Of a stretch of DNA of 64,000 bases, positions 23,245-34,065 are shown piece after piece. The position numbers and the translations under genes were made by a program. The DNA is from Siphonodentalium dalli. Taxonomy: Eukaryota > Mollusca > Scaphopoda > Gadilida > Siphonodentaliidae. The DNA lies in assembly GCA_032622095.1 (NCBI GenBank), contig CP136063.1:142447450-142511449 (forward strand). The letters run 5' to 3'. Every line of letters starts with the position of its first letter. Position 1 is the stretch's first letter. The notes below the pieces were generated by a model. It was not told where the DNA came from, did not search any database, and saw only the letters and a list, made by a program, of their open reading frames with translations.

Positions 23245-24910
23245 AGGGAGTTACTCTGTGATCATATGTGAGGTGAATAGGTATACAGGGAGTTATTGTA
23301 TGTCATGACTGATGTGAGTAGGTATGTAATGAGTGAGTATATGGTTATGAGTGGGTTGTCCATGGTAAGATGCATCTAGGTATACAGGGAGAGGTCATGG
23401 TCAGGTGTGAGGTGAATCGGTATGCATGGAGTGACTGTATGGTGTATTATTGTGTATATCCAGTACGGGTGCACCCGGTGTGCCTGTATGGTCATTGGTG
23501 TGGTGTATGGATATAACTACATGGTCAGCTATGTGTTGATTATGTATATATGGAGTGACCGTAAGGTCATGGGTGTGATGTACATGCGTTGTCTGTATGA
23601 TCATGGATGGGGTGTGTGGATAAATAGGTAGTGATTTTATGGTTACGGGTAATGTGTATAGGTATACATGGAATGACTGTACGGTCATGATTGAATATGA
23701 ATACCTGGAGTAAGCTGGGTGGACATTATCGAGCGTGTGGGTACATAGGGAGTGTCCTTGTGGTAACGGGTGGGATGTATATTTATATATCTCGTGGATG
23801 TATTATCATTGGTGGGTGTATAGGGCTTAGCTGTATTATCATGGATGGCTTGTATGATTATACAGTGAATTGCTGAATTGTCATGTGTGAGGTGTATATG
23901 CAAGTATGGATTGTTTGAGTGGGTTTTTTGTATATCTGGAAGGGCTGAATGGCCATTAGTGAGGTTTACATGTATACCTGGAGTGAATCTATGGTCTAGG
24001 GTGGGCTGCATATGTATATCGAGTGGTTATATGACTATGTGTGTCAAATAGGTATACAGGTAGTGACCGCATGGTTAATGGTGAGATGAGTACATGTAGG
24101 TATACAAGTAGTGACTGTATGATCATAAATGTAATGACATCTATACAGGGGGTGACAGGCGTATGAGCATCCATGTACCTGGTGTTCCTGTTTGGTGACT
24201 CGTGTCGGTATCGTCATGTGTAGGTTATACCAGTATACACACGTGTTGCTTTATTGTCATGGGCGAGGGATATGTGTATATAGCGAGTGGCTATATGGCA
24301 TGGATGAGGTGCATATGCATACATGGAGTGACTATACTGACATGGCTGGGGTGTATTAGTATATCTTGAGTGGCTATTCGGCTATGGTGTGACAAATAGG
24401 GATACAGGGGTTGACATGGCCAATGTTGATGTGAATATGTATACAAGGATTGACAATGATCGTGTATGAATGTTTGGAATAGGTACACACGGTGTGACTA
24501 TATGGCCATTGGTCAGGTGAAGGAGTATACCAGGTAACATGGGTGAGGGTATGTGTATGAAGCGAGTGGCTATATGGCCATTGGTGATGTGCATATGTAT
24601 ACCGGAGTGACTTTATGGTCATAGTTGTGGTGTTGATGTATATATTGATTGTCTATTTGACCACGCGTTTGGAGAATAGGTATACAGGGGATGACCTTAT
24701 GGCCAATGGTGAGATGAATGGGTATACAAGGAGTGTACGACTATATGGTTATGGGTCATGTTTAGGGGTATACCCGGTGTGCCTGCATTGTGATGCGTGG
24801 CTGTATGGTCATCCGTGGTCATGGGTCAGGTGTACATGTATACAGTTGGTCACTATATTGTTATGTATGTGGTGTTTATGTATATATGTAATGACTGTGT
24901 GATAATGGGT
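23245..24910 (-). repeat. 45-bp minisatellite, left half-core of element B
   Basis: About 35 units of the same 45-bp repeat found at 1300-2235, here as the complement (core TATGGTCAT, GGTGAGGTG, AATAGGTATACAGGGAGTGA). Many open frames on both strands are by-products of the repeat. Confidence 0.88.
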
Positions 24911-24987
24911 GGCTATCGCTTTCCACGATATGACATGACCTCTCTATTGATTAACATATCCTTGAGTTATTGTGGAAAGCGATAGCT
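24911..24987. repeat. Central hairpin of element B
   Basis: GGCTATCGCTTTCCAC (24911-24926) pairs with GTGGAAAGCGATAGCT (24972-24987), with one end mismatch, around a 45-nt loop. The minisatellite changes orientation exactly here. Confidence 0.9.
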
Positions 24988-25635
24988 GCCCAATGTACAC
25001 ATGTACAACCCACCCATTACCCCAGTCACTCCATGTGTACCTAAACACCACACAAATGACAACATAGTCACCCACTTTATACACGTACATGTACTAGTAC
25101 ACCTGATCATACAGCCATACTTGGTTATACCCGTACATACCACAAATGACGATACAGCCACGAGTCACCATGCATGAACACCAGGTATACACCTACACCC
25201 GACACATGACCATATAGTCACTCTATGTATACATATTCACTACATTCACGATCATACAGTCACTCATTGTATACATATTCACCTCACCATGGACCATACA
25301 GCCACTACATGTATACATATTCGCCATACCCATGACCATAGAGTCAATCCAGGTATACATATGCACATCACCAATGGTGAGCCCTTCCAGATATACCAAT
25401 ATCCGCACATACGACCACTCATAAGTTCCATACTTGCCATACTCATACACGCCATCCATGATAATAAATCTACTCCCCATACACCACCAATGATAACACA
25501 TCCACAACATAATATACGTCCCACCGTTACCAACAGGGCACTCCCAATATACCCACACATCATTCATGACCATACAATAACTCCCTGTATACCTATTATT
25601 ATCCTCATCTATGACCATAGAGTAACTCCCTGGCT
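24988..25635 (+). repeat. 45-bp minisatellite, right half-core of element B
   Basis: About 14 units in plus orientation. Frames of 163 codons (minus, 25223-25714) and 190 codons (plus, 25289-25861) run through it only because the repeat period is a multiple of three. Their translations are repetitive His/Thr/Pro-rich or Met/Tyr/Val-rich and are not genes. Confidence 0.88.
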
Positions 25636-27495
25636 GCCATCTTGGCTTCCACCCGGTATCCAGTTGATAAATTTTAGTCATAATGGGCCAGAATACCCAC
25701 ATATCATGGTTCATCTCAGTTCCTTCTCAAAGTTCTGCCCATTTCCTTTCAATAATATGGCCAGAATAACAAAAGAGGTTCTCCGCAAAATTCGATACTG
25801 CAACTTTAAAATGAATTTGTCATGCCCCATACGGAACTGGGACAAACATAATAGAACGTAGTTGTCAGTTAATTACATTGTAACTAAGACGTACAATAAC
25901 CAAGTGAGTCACAATTTGCCACCTTTTTCGGATAACGCAGAGAATAATGTTCGGGATATGTTAACTTTTAACTTTTTATAAATTTGGTTGCCATTTTTGA
26001 AGCCACCCTGAGCAATTTAGTCTATAAACACCGTAGTGTGACACATTTAAGATAGACCAAAACAATAAACACCTTTCAATCCAAAGATAGGTACATTTTA
26101 CTTGAACAAATGGTCGAACCCTGAAAAGTGAATTTTTGCCGATATTTATGTCAAGTTTGTGAGAGAAAAATCCAATATTTCTGGTGATGTCAGTGGTGAC
26201 AATAGTAAAAATGATCCATGGTGCATCAGACATGTTAGTAAGCAATGCATAGAAAACAGATTAGCCAATTGTGTACATCAACCACAACTTGTAAGCGATT
26301 GCAGGACACCCTGTGGCAATATTTACCATTTTCCATATTTTGGCGGCCATTTTCGCAGCCATTTTGAGCCAAGGTAAGATTTATGGTTCCAGAGATTTGG
26401 AATATTCATAGGTAATGATATGCCTCACTTACATTACAATGTTCTCTTCATTTCTTGTAGAATCCCAATTGTGATTTTTTTGTAAAATTTTGTACTGTGT
26501 TCTGTAAAATATAATTTTTGAGGGATCGGAAGGGGTTAGGACCCCAATAATTGCATATTTAATTGCTCCAATGATCAGTTAGTATACAAAACACAAAATA
26601 AAGTTGCATTACTCAACCAGTTCCAAACAGCATTCATTGATCTAGAAGATATTTGTGAAAAAATGTCATATTTTCAACTTCCGGCGGCATTTTGGCGGCC
26701 ATCTTGGATGGTGAGTTTTCAATTTTGGTCCAAAAAAGTGTCATTATGTCTTAGCTTCACGAAAATATATACATTTGTATACATTTTACTAGATTTTCCC
26801 GCTATAATTTCCATAAAACTGACTCACTTATAGTTCTAGAAAATGGATCGGTTTGTGGGGGGGGGGGGGGGGGGGGGGGGGGGGTAACAAGTCTCGTTCT
26901 TATCAGAAAACGACATGAATATATATTTCTTAAGTTGATCGTATCGATTTAGGGATGTATTGGTTGTAATAGTGCAACGTTCCAGGGGTGTGCGCACATA
27001 CACACACGTTGGACGAATGCAATCATGTAAATAAAAGTGATTTTTTACGTTTTGAGGGGTGACCCGATGACCCCCTTCTTATCTTAAAACCCCAGGAAAA
27101 GTTGCTTCTTAAGTTGTGTTTTTATAATTAGTATATATCAAAGTACTTTAAGACCAAAAATTATGGATGTACGCGAAAGTGTAAAAATCACGTTTTTGGG
27201 TTCAGCATGGGACCCCCTTTCTTATCTGAAAACCCCAGGAAAATCCCTTTCTTAAGTTGTGTTTTCTTAATCAGTACACTTAGGAGTATCATCAAACCAA
27301 AATTCATCGATGTACGCGGAAGTGTAAATAGAAGTGATTTTTGGCACTTTTTGGGGTTCAGCGGCCCCTAAACCCCAGGAATGCGTAACTTAAGAAATCG
27401 GTTTTTCAGAATGTTCCATTATTGGTACCAACTTTAGGGGGTCAAACCTTTTGTACGCAAAAGTGTAAATAGAACATATGCGGGCTCCCTAACTA
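25636..27495 (-). repeat. Right arm of element B
   Basis: Reverse complement of about 21384-23245. It includes a G28 run (26857-26884) where the left arm has only CCCCCGCCCCC (about 22014-22024), which points to homopolymer expansion after the arms separated. Confidence 0.85.
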
Positions 27496-27731
27496 CAAGA
27501 AGGCGTTACACGCATTCGTTTGGAATGCAGCGCTCAACACACATAGCACAAGAAAACCATAGTCAGAAATGGTAACGCCACAACGATCATATTATTAGCC
27601 ATAAATATAAATTATAATATAATTATAATATAAAATAGCTTTCAAATTCCATGTGGGAAATTTGGATACTTCCATATATCACGTTTTCCCGTTTCTCGTG
27701 ATATACATTACATGCTGTCTCGCTTTTTATT
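27496..27731. other. Short spacer
   Basis: AT-rich, with TATAATTATAAT-like runs near 27605-27635. No gene. Confidence 0.5.
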
Positions 27732-27990
27732 ACACTAGCTGGTGGGCCCGACTTCGTCCGGGCTGTTTCCCATCTGATTTCAGGCGAAAGGCGCGATTTG
27801 ACCTTGGATTGACTATTTTGAAAGTCAAGGTCGGGTCGGGGTCATGATTTGACCCGTTCAAAACACTCCCGGAGAAAATTATCCCTAGGTATCAAATTTC
27901 GTCGAAATCCGTCCGTTTTACCCGATTTGACCTTTGATTGACCATATTGAAGATCAAGGTCACGCTGGGGTCACGATTTGACCCGTAGTC
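27732..27990 (-). mobile_element. Helitron-like non-autonomous element, copy 3 (3' part)
   Basis: On the minus strand it ends CCCGGACGAAGTCGGGCCCA, CCAG, CTAG, then T: a GC hairpin a few bases before a CTAG terminus. Upstream are two units of the 130-bp GGTCAA-rich repeat also present in copy 1. The 5' end is missing, and the sequence runs directly into the inner end of inverted repeat A at about 27995. The 64-codon frame over it is a shadow. Confidence 0.6.
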
Positions 27991-29454
27991 GGATTCCTTA
28001 TGTCGAAAAAAATGGTCGCGCGTTTTCGGAATGTTAAAAGCGATATGAGAACAGTTTCTATACCACCAGTGTGTCTGTTTTCAGAATCTACCTGTTTCCA
28101 GCTTGATATTTTAGTGGAAATAGGTTTGTGTGAGGCTTTTGTTTGTGTACCCCTCTATTTTTTCCCGTCCACCTGGTAATACAAACATGCTATTACTCAC
28201 AGCAAGTTCGGTAGGTGGTTTTCTTTGTTCTTGGAAATCGAAAAACATGGGGAGATCTTGCCACAAATTACTTAATTACATATCTTAATGTGGAATTTTT
28301 ATCAAAAATCATCAGACGAATTGTATTTATGACTGCATTTTCAATTATCTTTCCCAAATATTAAGGTATTGTATGTTCTTAAAATAAGCTATATCACATA
28401 TAGATGAACATGAACAATCTACAAGGATATCTTGATCATATTCCACAAACAAAACTTCCATACATCGATTTTTGGTAAAGATATCGCAGAAAAGCTAACC
28501 CTACCCCCACCCTCGATGATTTCACAAGACAGATTCCTTTGGTCGAAAACAACGGTCGCGCCATTTCGGATTGTCTAAGACGACATGCGAACGGTTTATT
28601 TATCAACAGCGTGTCTACTTTCAGAGTTTACATGTGTCCAGTTGAAATTTTATTGAAAAAAAGAAGAGTTTTTGGACTGTTTTAATAATTTAAAGAGCGT
28701 TTGCTTATTGTACAAATATTAATCCTCATAACCAACCTTCTGGTGGACTGTGCGAGTTGAAATTAACAAACGTATCAAATATGGTGGTCTACTTTCAGAG
28801 TCTACTTGTTTCCAGTCTGAATTTTTAGTGAAAACAAATTGTTTGGACGGTTTAAAAAATTTAAAGAGCGTTTCCTGATTATACAAATATTAACTAACAC
28901 GATTAGCCTTTTCATGAATTGTGCAAGTTGAAATTGTGCTCATATGTCAAGTATGACTCTGAAATGTATTTTTGAGAATGATGTCAGATAAGTCTCCGCT
29001 GGTACAGTACTACAGTTGCGAACAAAACTAACGTTTGACCCTATAAATAGTTTGACAATTTACTCAAATGTTCACTTGGTGGAACTTAATGGCTATCATA
29101 TATGCATGGCTATTACATGTAATATCGTAACTACATCTGATTTTACAAAATTAACATGCAATATAGTCAGGCCACCAGATACAGTAGTTGATAAAAGTGT
29201 GGTTCACACCAATCATATACATCACAATCACGTGCTTCAGTGATAATGTCCACTATTATACACATGCAATGTTTATCAAGACTAAGGTTTCAGGATGTCG
29301 TTGTAAAATTGATTGATGGTGTTTTTTCATCAATTGACAAAATTAATGTTTATTGCCAGGACGAAGTACCGCATAATACGGAGTTGTGTGCTAACAAATA
29401 TGGGAGTCATATTTATGAAAGTGTCAGTCAAACTTTTAGGACATGAGAATATTT

Positions 29455-29592
29455 TTTTTATTTCGTGATCACGAAATAACTAATTCGTGGCCACGAAATA
29501 ACTAATTCGTGGCCACGAAATAATAAATTCGTGGCCATGAAATAAATAATTCGTGGTCACGAAATAAATAATTCGTGGCCACGAAACAACTA
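29455..29592. repeat. TTCGTGGCCACGAA array, right arm
   Basis: Six units of about 22 bp with variant centres (GATCAC, GGCCAC, GGCCAT, GGTCAC). This is the counterpart of 6118-6240. Confidence 0.88.
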
Positions 29593-30110
29593 ATTGTGAT
29601 GTGCGATCGTCAGTCCCATTGTTGTAATGGAAGCGAATAGAGATGATCTGGTTGTAATTGTCCACCATCTTGGCATGAGCCACGGCGATAAAGAGTGTTT
29701 TAGGGTGGCCCGTAAAACAAATTAAGTAATAACCCCTTTCACCAACCCGATCCATAGTTGCCGCCGTCCTGGGGTGGGTTACATCGGCACCCACGACATG
29801 CAGTATACGGTATACCTTGTGGCCACGCTATAGCACCAATTATACCACATCAAATAAGGGGTCGGGATATTGTATAGGTGTCAGATTTTAACCCATCTGG
29901 GGTGGCCATTTAGGATCGGGGATGATAAAAGCGGGTGAACATTTAGTTTGTCTCAGGGGTCACCCTACAATACACTGTATTCGACCTAAAATGGGGGGGG
30001 GGGGGTGCATGGTACCATGTATGGTCCCCTTTGATCAGTTATCATTTTCGCTCGTGTGGGCTGAAGGTGTGAAAATTTAGCTTACTTTGTGAGCCACGGC
30101 ACCCTTTATT

Positions 30111-30424
30111 TCAGGCAATTCTTCAAGGATTGTCCACTTATAAATGGACAATCGGTACCTAAAATGGTCATTAATAAATGGACAATCCAACCACGCGTGG
30201 CACGCGAGCTCGGGATTGTCCACTAAATGAAGACATGTTTTGCTAATCCTGCATGTTAGCTTCATATTTAATATGAAGGGCAATAACTCTATAAATAATA
30301 TTTTTAATTTGCTAAATAACGGTGATTTGTTTGAGAAGTGTTTTTAACCAAATTACGGAGATATTTGAAGAAGAGTTGTTGACGAAATAACGGAAATATT
30401 CGAAGAAGTGTTTTTAAAGAGCGT
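30111..30424. mobile_element. Small insertion with repeated ATTGTCCA palindromes
   Basis: Absent from the matching place in the left arm (about 5590), so it was gained in this arm or lost from the other. It contains GGATTGTCCA or its complement four times (about 30128, 30146, 30179 and 30212), forming nested short hairpins, a CCACGCGTGG palindrome (30191-30200), and a duplicated TTTTTAA..GAA segment near 30330-30415. No TIR or target duplication could be confirmed. Confidence 0.5.
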
Positions 30425-30824
30425 AATGTGTACCCCATTTGACCCCTTCTGAGTGGCGACCTTTTTGGATCGGAGATGGTTGAAAGGGGTGAAATAAGCT
30501 TGTATTGGGCCCACCATACAAAACCCCTTATTCGACTTAAATCGGCCAATATGCCGAGAGAAATGGCATTCCCATTCGATCCCTTGGCCTTGTGGTAAAA
30601 ACTAATGAAAATTCAGTTTGTCTTGGAGCCACCTGACCCATGTTTCCCCGTTCTTTCTGGAATAGTTTATATAGGACGCCCAAATACCCATATAGCCCGG
30701 GTCCCACACCATGAGGGGTTTATAGTAGCTTCTCTGTGATCGTACACATTGTTTCTAAAACAGCATCAAGTTAGTTAGTATAACCACACCGTAAAGGTAT
30801 CTGGATATATGCAAAGGTTAATCA

Positions 30825-30960
30825 GTTATTTCGTGGTCACGAATTAGTATTTCGTGACCACGAATTAGTTATTTCTTGGCCACGAATTAGTATTTTGTGG
30901 CCACCAAATTAGTTATGTTGTGGCCACGAATTAGTATTTCGTGGTCACGAAATACAAAAC
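30825..30960. repeat. TTCGTGGCCACGAA cluster, outer end of nested element
   Basis: Five to six variant units (TTCGTGGTCACGAA, TTCTTGGCCACGAA, TTGTGGCCACGAA) next to the intact end CCTAAACCAGCCACCGTA (30973-30990). Confidence 0.85.
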
Positions 30961-31084
30961 AAATTCTCATGTCCTAAACCAGCCACCGTAACTTATGGAT
31001 CATTCTGTTTTAGTATTAAATTTGGAGAAAGCCGACCAGCATCAATGTAACAACTACAACAACTCATCTATGCCAATGATATGT

Positions 31085-31993
31085 TTCAGATTCAGATTCA
31101 GATGTTTATTACGCCTTTCGTCGCATTTGACATAACAGGCGATTCAATTTCAAACAGTGTACTTATTACATAATATAAATATGAGGTGACATAATATACA
31201 TACACAATATAGGTTGGAGTTATTAGTGTACTATACATGTACATGGTATATTGATTGAGGGTATAGCTATCTTATAATGTGATAATGTTATCTTATAATT
31301 ATTGGGGGTATATAATGTATGTGGGGCGATTCCCTGTACATATGTTGTATGAGGGTGGGCATTTGTTGTTGTTGTTGTTTTTTTGTTGTTTTTTTGTTTT
31401 TCTTCATTGAGCCTCAGGAGTGGATCATTAGTGTTTGGGCCTTTTTTTTTTAGATATATTGATAGATTTACTATGATATTTCTGTTATTTGTATCGAAGA
31501 GGTCATGTAATTTAATTGTGTTCGGTCGGTTGCGATAGTAGGCTTTCAATTATTTAGTTCTGAGGGCAGTTAACCGAGGGCAGTTCATAACAAGGTGGTA
31601 TTCATCGCCGAATTCATCCATACAAAGAGTGCATCTTCGTTCTGAGTATGGGGTGCTTGTCCAAGAACCAATTTCCACCGGAAGTCGGTGGTTTCTGGTT
31701 CTGAATCTCAGTAGTGGCAGGACGATATTGTTATCATCGAGAGATAGGTATCGTGGTCTGCCGAAGTTTGGCTTTATGCATCTATAAAACGCGTATTTAT
31801 TTGATTTTCCATAGATGCTCGCCAGTCTGATATATAGATGTCCATAGTTCTGGTTTTTATGGCATTGGCAAACATTTTGTGCTACTAACTGATTGGTTTC
31901 TCCACGTATATGACATGCCCAGTTTATTCAGTTCAGTATTTATAAATTCTAGCCAGGGGATTTTCACATTTTCTAGAATGCGTACATTCATAT
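31085..31993 (-). mobile_element. 5'-truncated LINE end, minus strand
   Basis: The insertion boundaries can be read by comparison with the left arm. Arm sequence runs to GATATGTTT (31084) and resumes at TTAGCCATATATATGTGG (31993). On the minus strand the element ends with GTAATAAACATCTGAATC followed by CTGAAT repeats, a LINE-type 3' microsatellite tail. A short imperfect ATAT.TT duplication may be the target site. It entered after the two arms of repeat A existed. Confidence 0.8.
31550..31990 (-). pseudogene. C-terminus of LINE ORF2 (frameshifted)
   Basis: The minus-strand reading gives a ...PWLEFINTELNKLG... segment, then after at least one frame change PNFGRPRYLSLDDNN, RFRTRNHRLPVEIG, and the zinc-knuckle-like CTLCMDEFGDEYHLVMNC, with a stop at 31550-31552. 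This matches the C-terminus of the LINE at 34955-37352 (LRTANHKLPIE, CTICGKYLGDEYHLV), so the two belong to one broad family but are different subfamilies. The 68-codon frame at 31857-32063 begins in arm sequence and is chimeric. Confidence 0.75.
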
Positions 31994-32279
31994 TAGCCAT
32001 ATATATGTGGATAGGGCGGTATTGTTTAAAAATGTTAAAGAATGTTATCATGTCCATGTGCATTGCTAAATATTGCTGGGCTTATATAGATGGTTGTTCT
32101 ATAATTCCTGGTCGGGTTTATTTAAATTGGGAGTTTAAACACTTTCTCCGTCCACTCGATACCTCCCCAGGGATACATGTTTCACATACTAAATTAATAT
32201 CTTAGTCAACACAACAAATCTCTCCCTCAAATACTTTGCCACAAGAATAACAATAAATTGTCAGCTTAAATAGGCAAAA

Positions 32280-33570
32280 TTAGATAGTGTCTATAGTCAG
32301 GTGGTATTGTTTATGTTCAAATTGTGACACAGATATGAAACTGTACATATCTGTGCCCATGGGCCATTGATCGAGAAACTTAGTCTAGGAAATTACCAGG
32401 AATTCACTTGAAATTGCAATTATAGCTTATAGGGTCGTAATTCGACGTTTGCGTTTCCGATACAGTTAATACCCAAATGTGAAATTTGAGATGTATACCT
32501 GGTCGTCGAAGTGAACCAGGTGTCTTATTTAAGGTTAGCAACGGTTGTTAATCAAATACCACAATTATGTACTAAACATTCATTGGTATTGCCTTAATTT
32601 AGTCAGTGTCTAATCACATGGTGCTGGTTTTGTTCAAAGTTGGGCACATGCATGTCTAAAACTATATATGCAGCCATGTTCTGCATATAGGCCACTGATC
32701 ATTATAAGATCGGGAGACTTTGCTACCGGTCCCGATAGTAACGATTACTAAGCACCTACTCGGAATGCAGGAAAATGCAACTATGGACGATAACTATTTT
32801 ACTCATTAAGCTCTACTTTAGTGGAAATTCGAATTTACTTGATTTTCACAGCTATGCACGAATCGTGGAGATTAGCTGTGGTCAGAATATTGATGGTGGA
32901 TGTTGGGTTTCAGTCGCTGCACTGAACGTAACTGGCGTGGGAAGCGTTGATTTCTGGTTAACATCCGTAATTCTACTCTAGATGTGTCCAGGTACATAAC
33001 AAAAATCGGTCCGGAGGAGTCCTGGGAGTCCATAGGGGTGTACCTAGCTGCCCGACTACAAAGCCTACACCGCTATAGTAAAGATCTCAGCTGCACCGAA
33101 ATGTCCGTTTTTCAGTAGCACAAATCCTGCAAAAACACAGATTCTCTCAGTGCATGTGAGTTAATGACAACGAACAACTACCATCTATACCTGTGTATTT
33201 GCGACACTACATCCCGTTATGATCAACGATGTGGTTTTAAAACTGTCTAGTAAGTAGACAACAAGACAGACAAGACAGTATCAAATAAAACAATGAAATA
33301 ATATGTAATCACATCGTGAACAGTCTTGTTGTGAATATTTTCATTTGATTCAACAGGCTGCAAATTATCGAAACTACGAAATCATTCGACACTTACTTTT
33401 GCCAATTACTGTATCTTGAGGCATAACTATATCATATATTGCAACTAATCAAATCACGGATAGTTCCAGTGGGTCAAACACGAATGTTAAACTTCATATA
33501 TAGTTGCGCACGATTGCCAATAAGTGGTTATTACAATAAACGTTTGAGCATAACACGAAATTCTCCATTG
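32280..33570. other. Non-coding stretch
   Basis: No gene or repeat recognised. The 68-codon frame at 32775-32981 has no known domain. Confidence 0.4.
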
Positions 33571-33800
33571 GGTTAAGTGTTAAATTTTGATCGCAACTGT
33601 AGCCAGCAAAAATCATCTGATCACATCCATTCTTTTTTAAACTACGTCTGTGTTTCATACTTAGTGCTTTTTATGAATATCAGTACGCGTATAGTATCAT
33701 ACGCAAAATGGCGCCATGTATGCAAAGTACTAGCATCTCCATAGGCATCAGTGTTAAATTTTGATCACAACTGTAGCCAACAAGAATGAACCGATCACAT
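33570..33800 (+). repeat. Two-copy repeat, about 173-bp period
   Basis: GTGTTAAATTTTGATCGCAA then CTGTAGCCA occurs near 33577 and again near 33750 with one or two changes. The GCAACTGTAG word also occurs in inverted repeat A (about 6741, and its complement near 29010). Confidence 0.7.
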
Positions 33801-33809
33801 CAAATTTTT

Positions 33810-34065
33810 CAAAAATACATGTAATTGTCATATCTAGTAGATTGGAGAAGTTTCTAATCGCACCGATCACCATAGGCCAGATGGCACCATCTATCGTTTT
33901 CTGTAAATACGAAACGCTCTCCTAATGATGTTGACCCAGATTTAGGCCGACCCGCCAAAATTCAAGAATGGAAACAAGTCAATCCTGAAAACACACCTAC
34001 TAGGCATACATAATCCGTTTTCAGATCGCTTTTAACGAACCAAAAATGCGAAATGACACAAGGAA
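33810..34065 (-). repeat. Inverted repeat C, left copy
   Basis: The reverse complement matches 41026-41265. Shared words (as read at 41026 onward) include CAGATTCCTTATGT, AAAGCGATCTGAAAAC, TATGCCTAGTA, GATTGACTTGTTTCCATTCT and TATGGTGATCGGTGC. The pattern is related to units inside inverted repeat A (GATTCCTTATGTCGAAAA; TTGTTTCCAG). Confidence 0.75.

Larger units (their letters stand above)
21384..27495. mobile_element. Foldback-type element B, 6.1 kb, kilobase inverted arms with tandem-repeat interior
   Basis: The left end reads TAGTTGGGGAGCCCG..ATATGTTC; the right end is its complement, GAACATAT..GCGGGCTCCCTAACTA, so both ends match and TA borders each (TA at 21384-21385 and 27494-27495). 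The arms mirror each other all the way to a central hairpin at about 24949. From outside in, each arm holds ~148-bp tandem units, then three diverged ~350-bp units with paired AAGATGGCCGCC-like motifs, then the 45-bp minisatellite. The left arm is about 3.57 kb and the right about 2.55 kb; almost all the difference is minisatellite copy number. No transposase is seen, so it would be mobilised in trans, if at all. TA borders fit Tc1/mariner-type targets, but the class is not proven. Confidence 0.8.
27995..32279 (-). repeat. Right arm of giant inverted repeat A
   Basis: Reverse complement of 4728-7592, but longer because of later insertions: a LINE end (31085-31993), a segment of about 310 bp (30111-30424), and an extra copy of a GATTCCTTTGGTCGAAAA-type unit (about 28530-28640). 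The arm ends at CAAATACTTTGCCACAAG and AAATTGTCAG near 32260. Confidence 0.85.

Noticed and set aside
25223-25861. Overlapping 163- and 190-codon open frames on opposite strands
   Set aside because: Both run through the 45-bp minisatellite, whose period is divisible by three, so stop-free frames are expected. Their translations are repetitive and end where the repeat ends.
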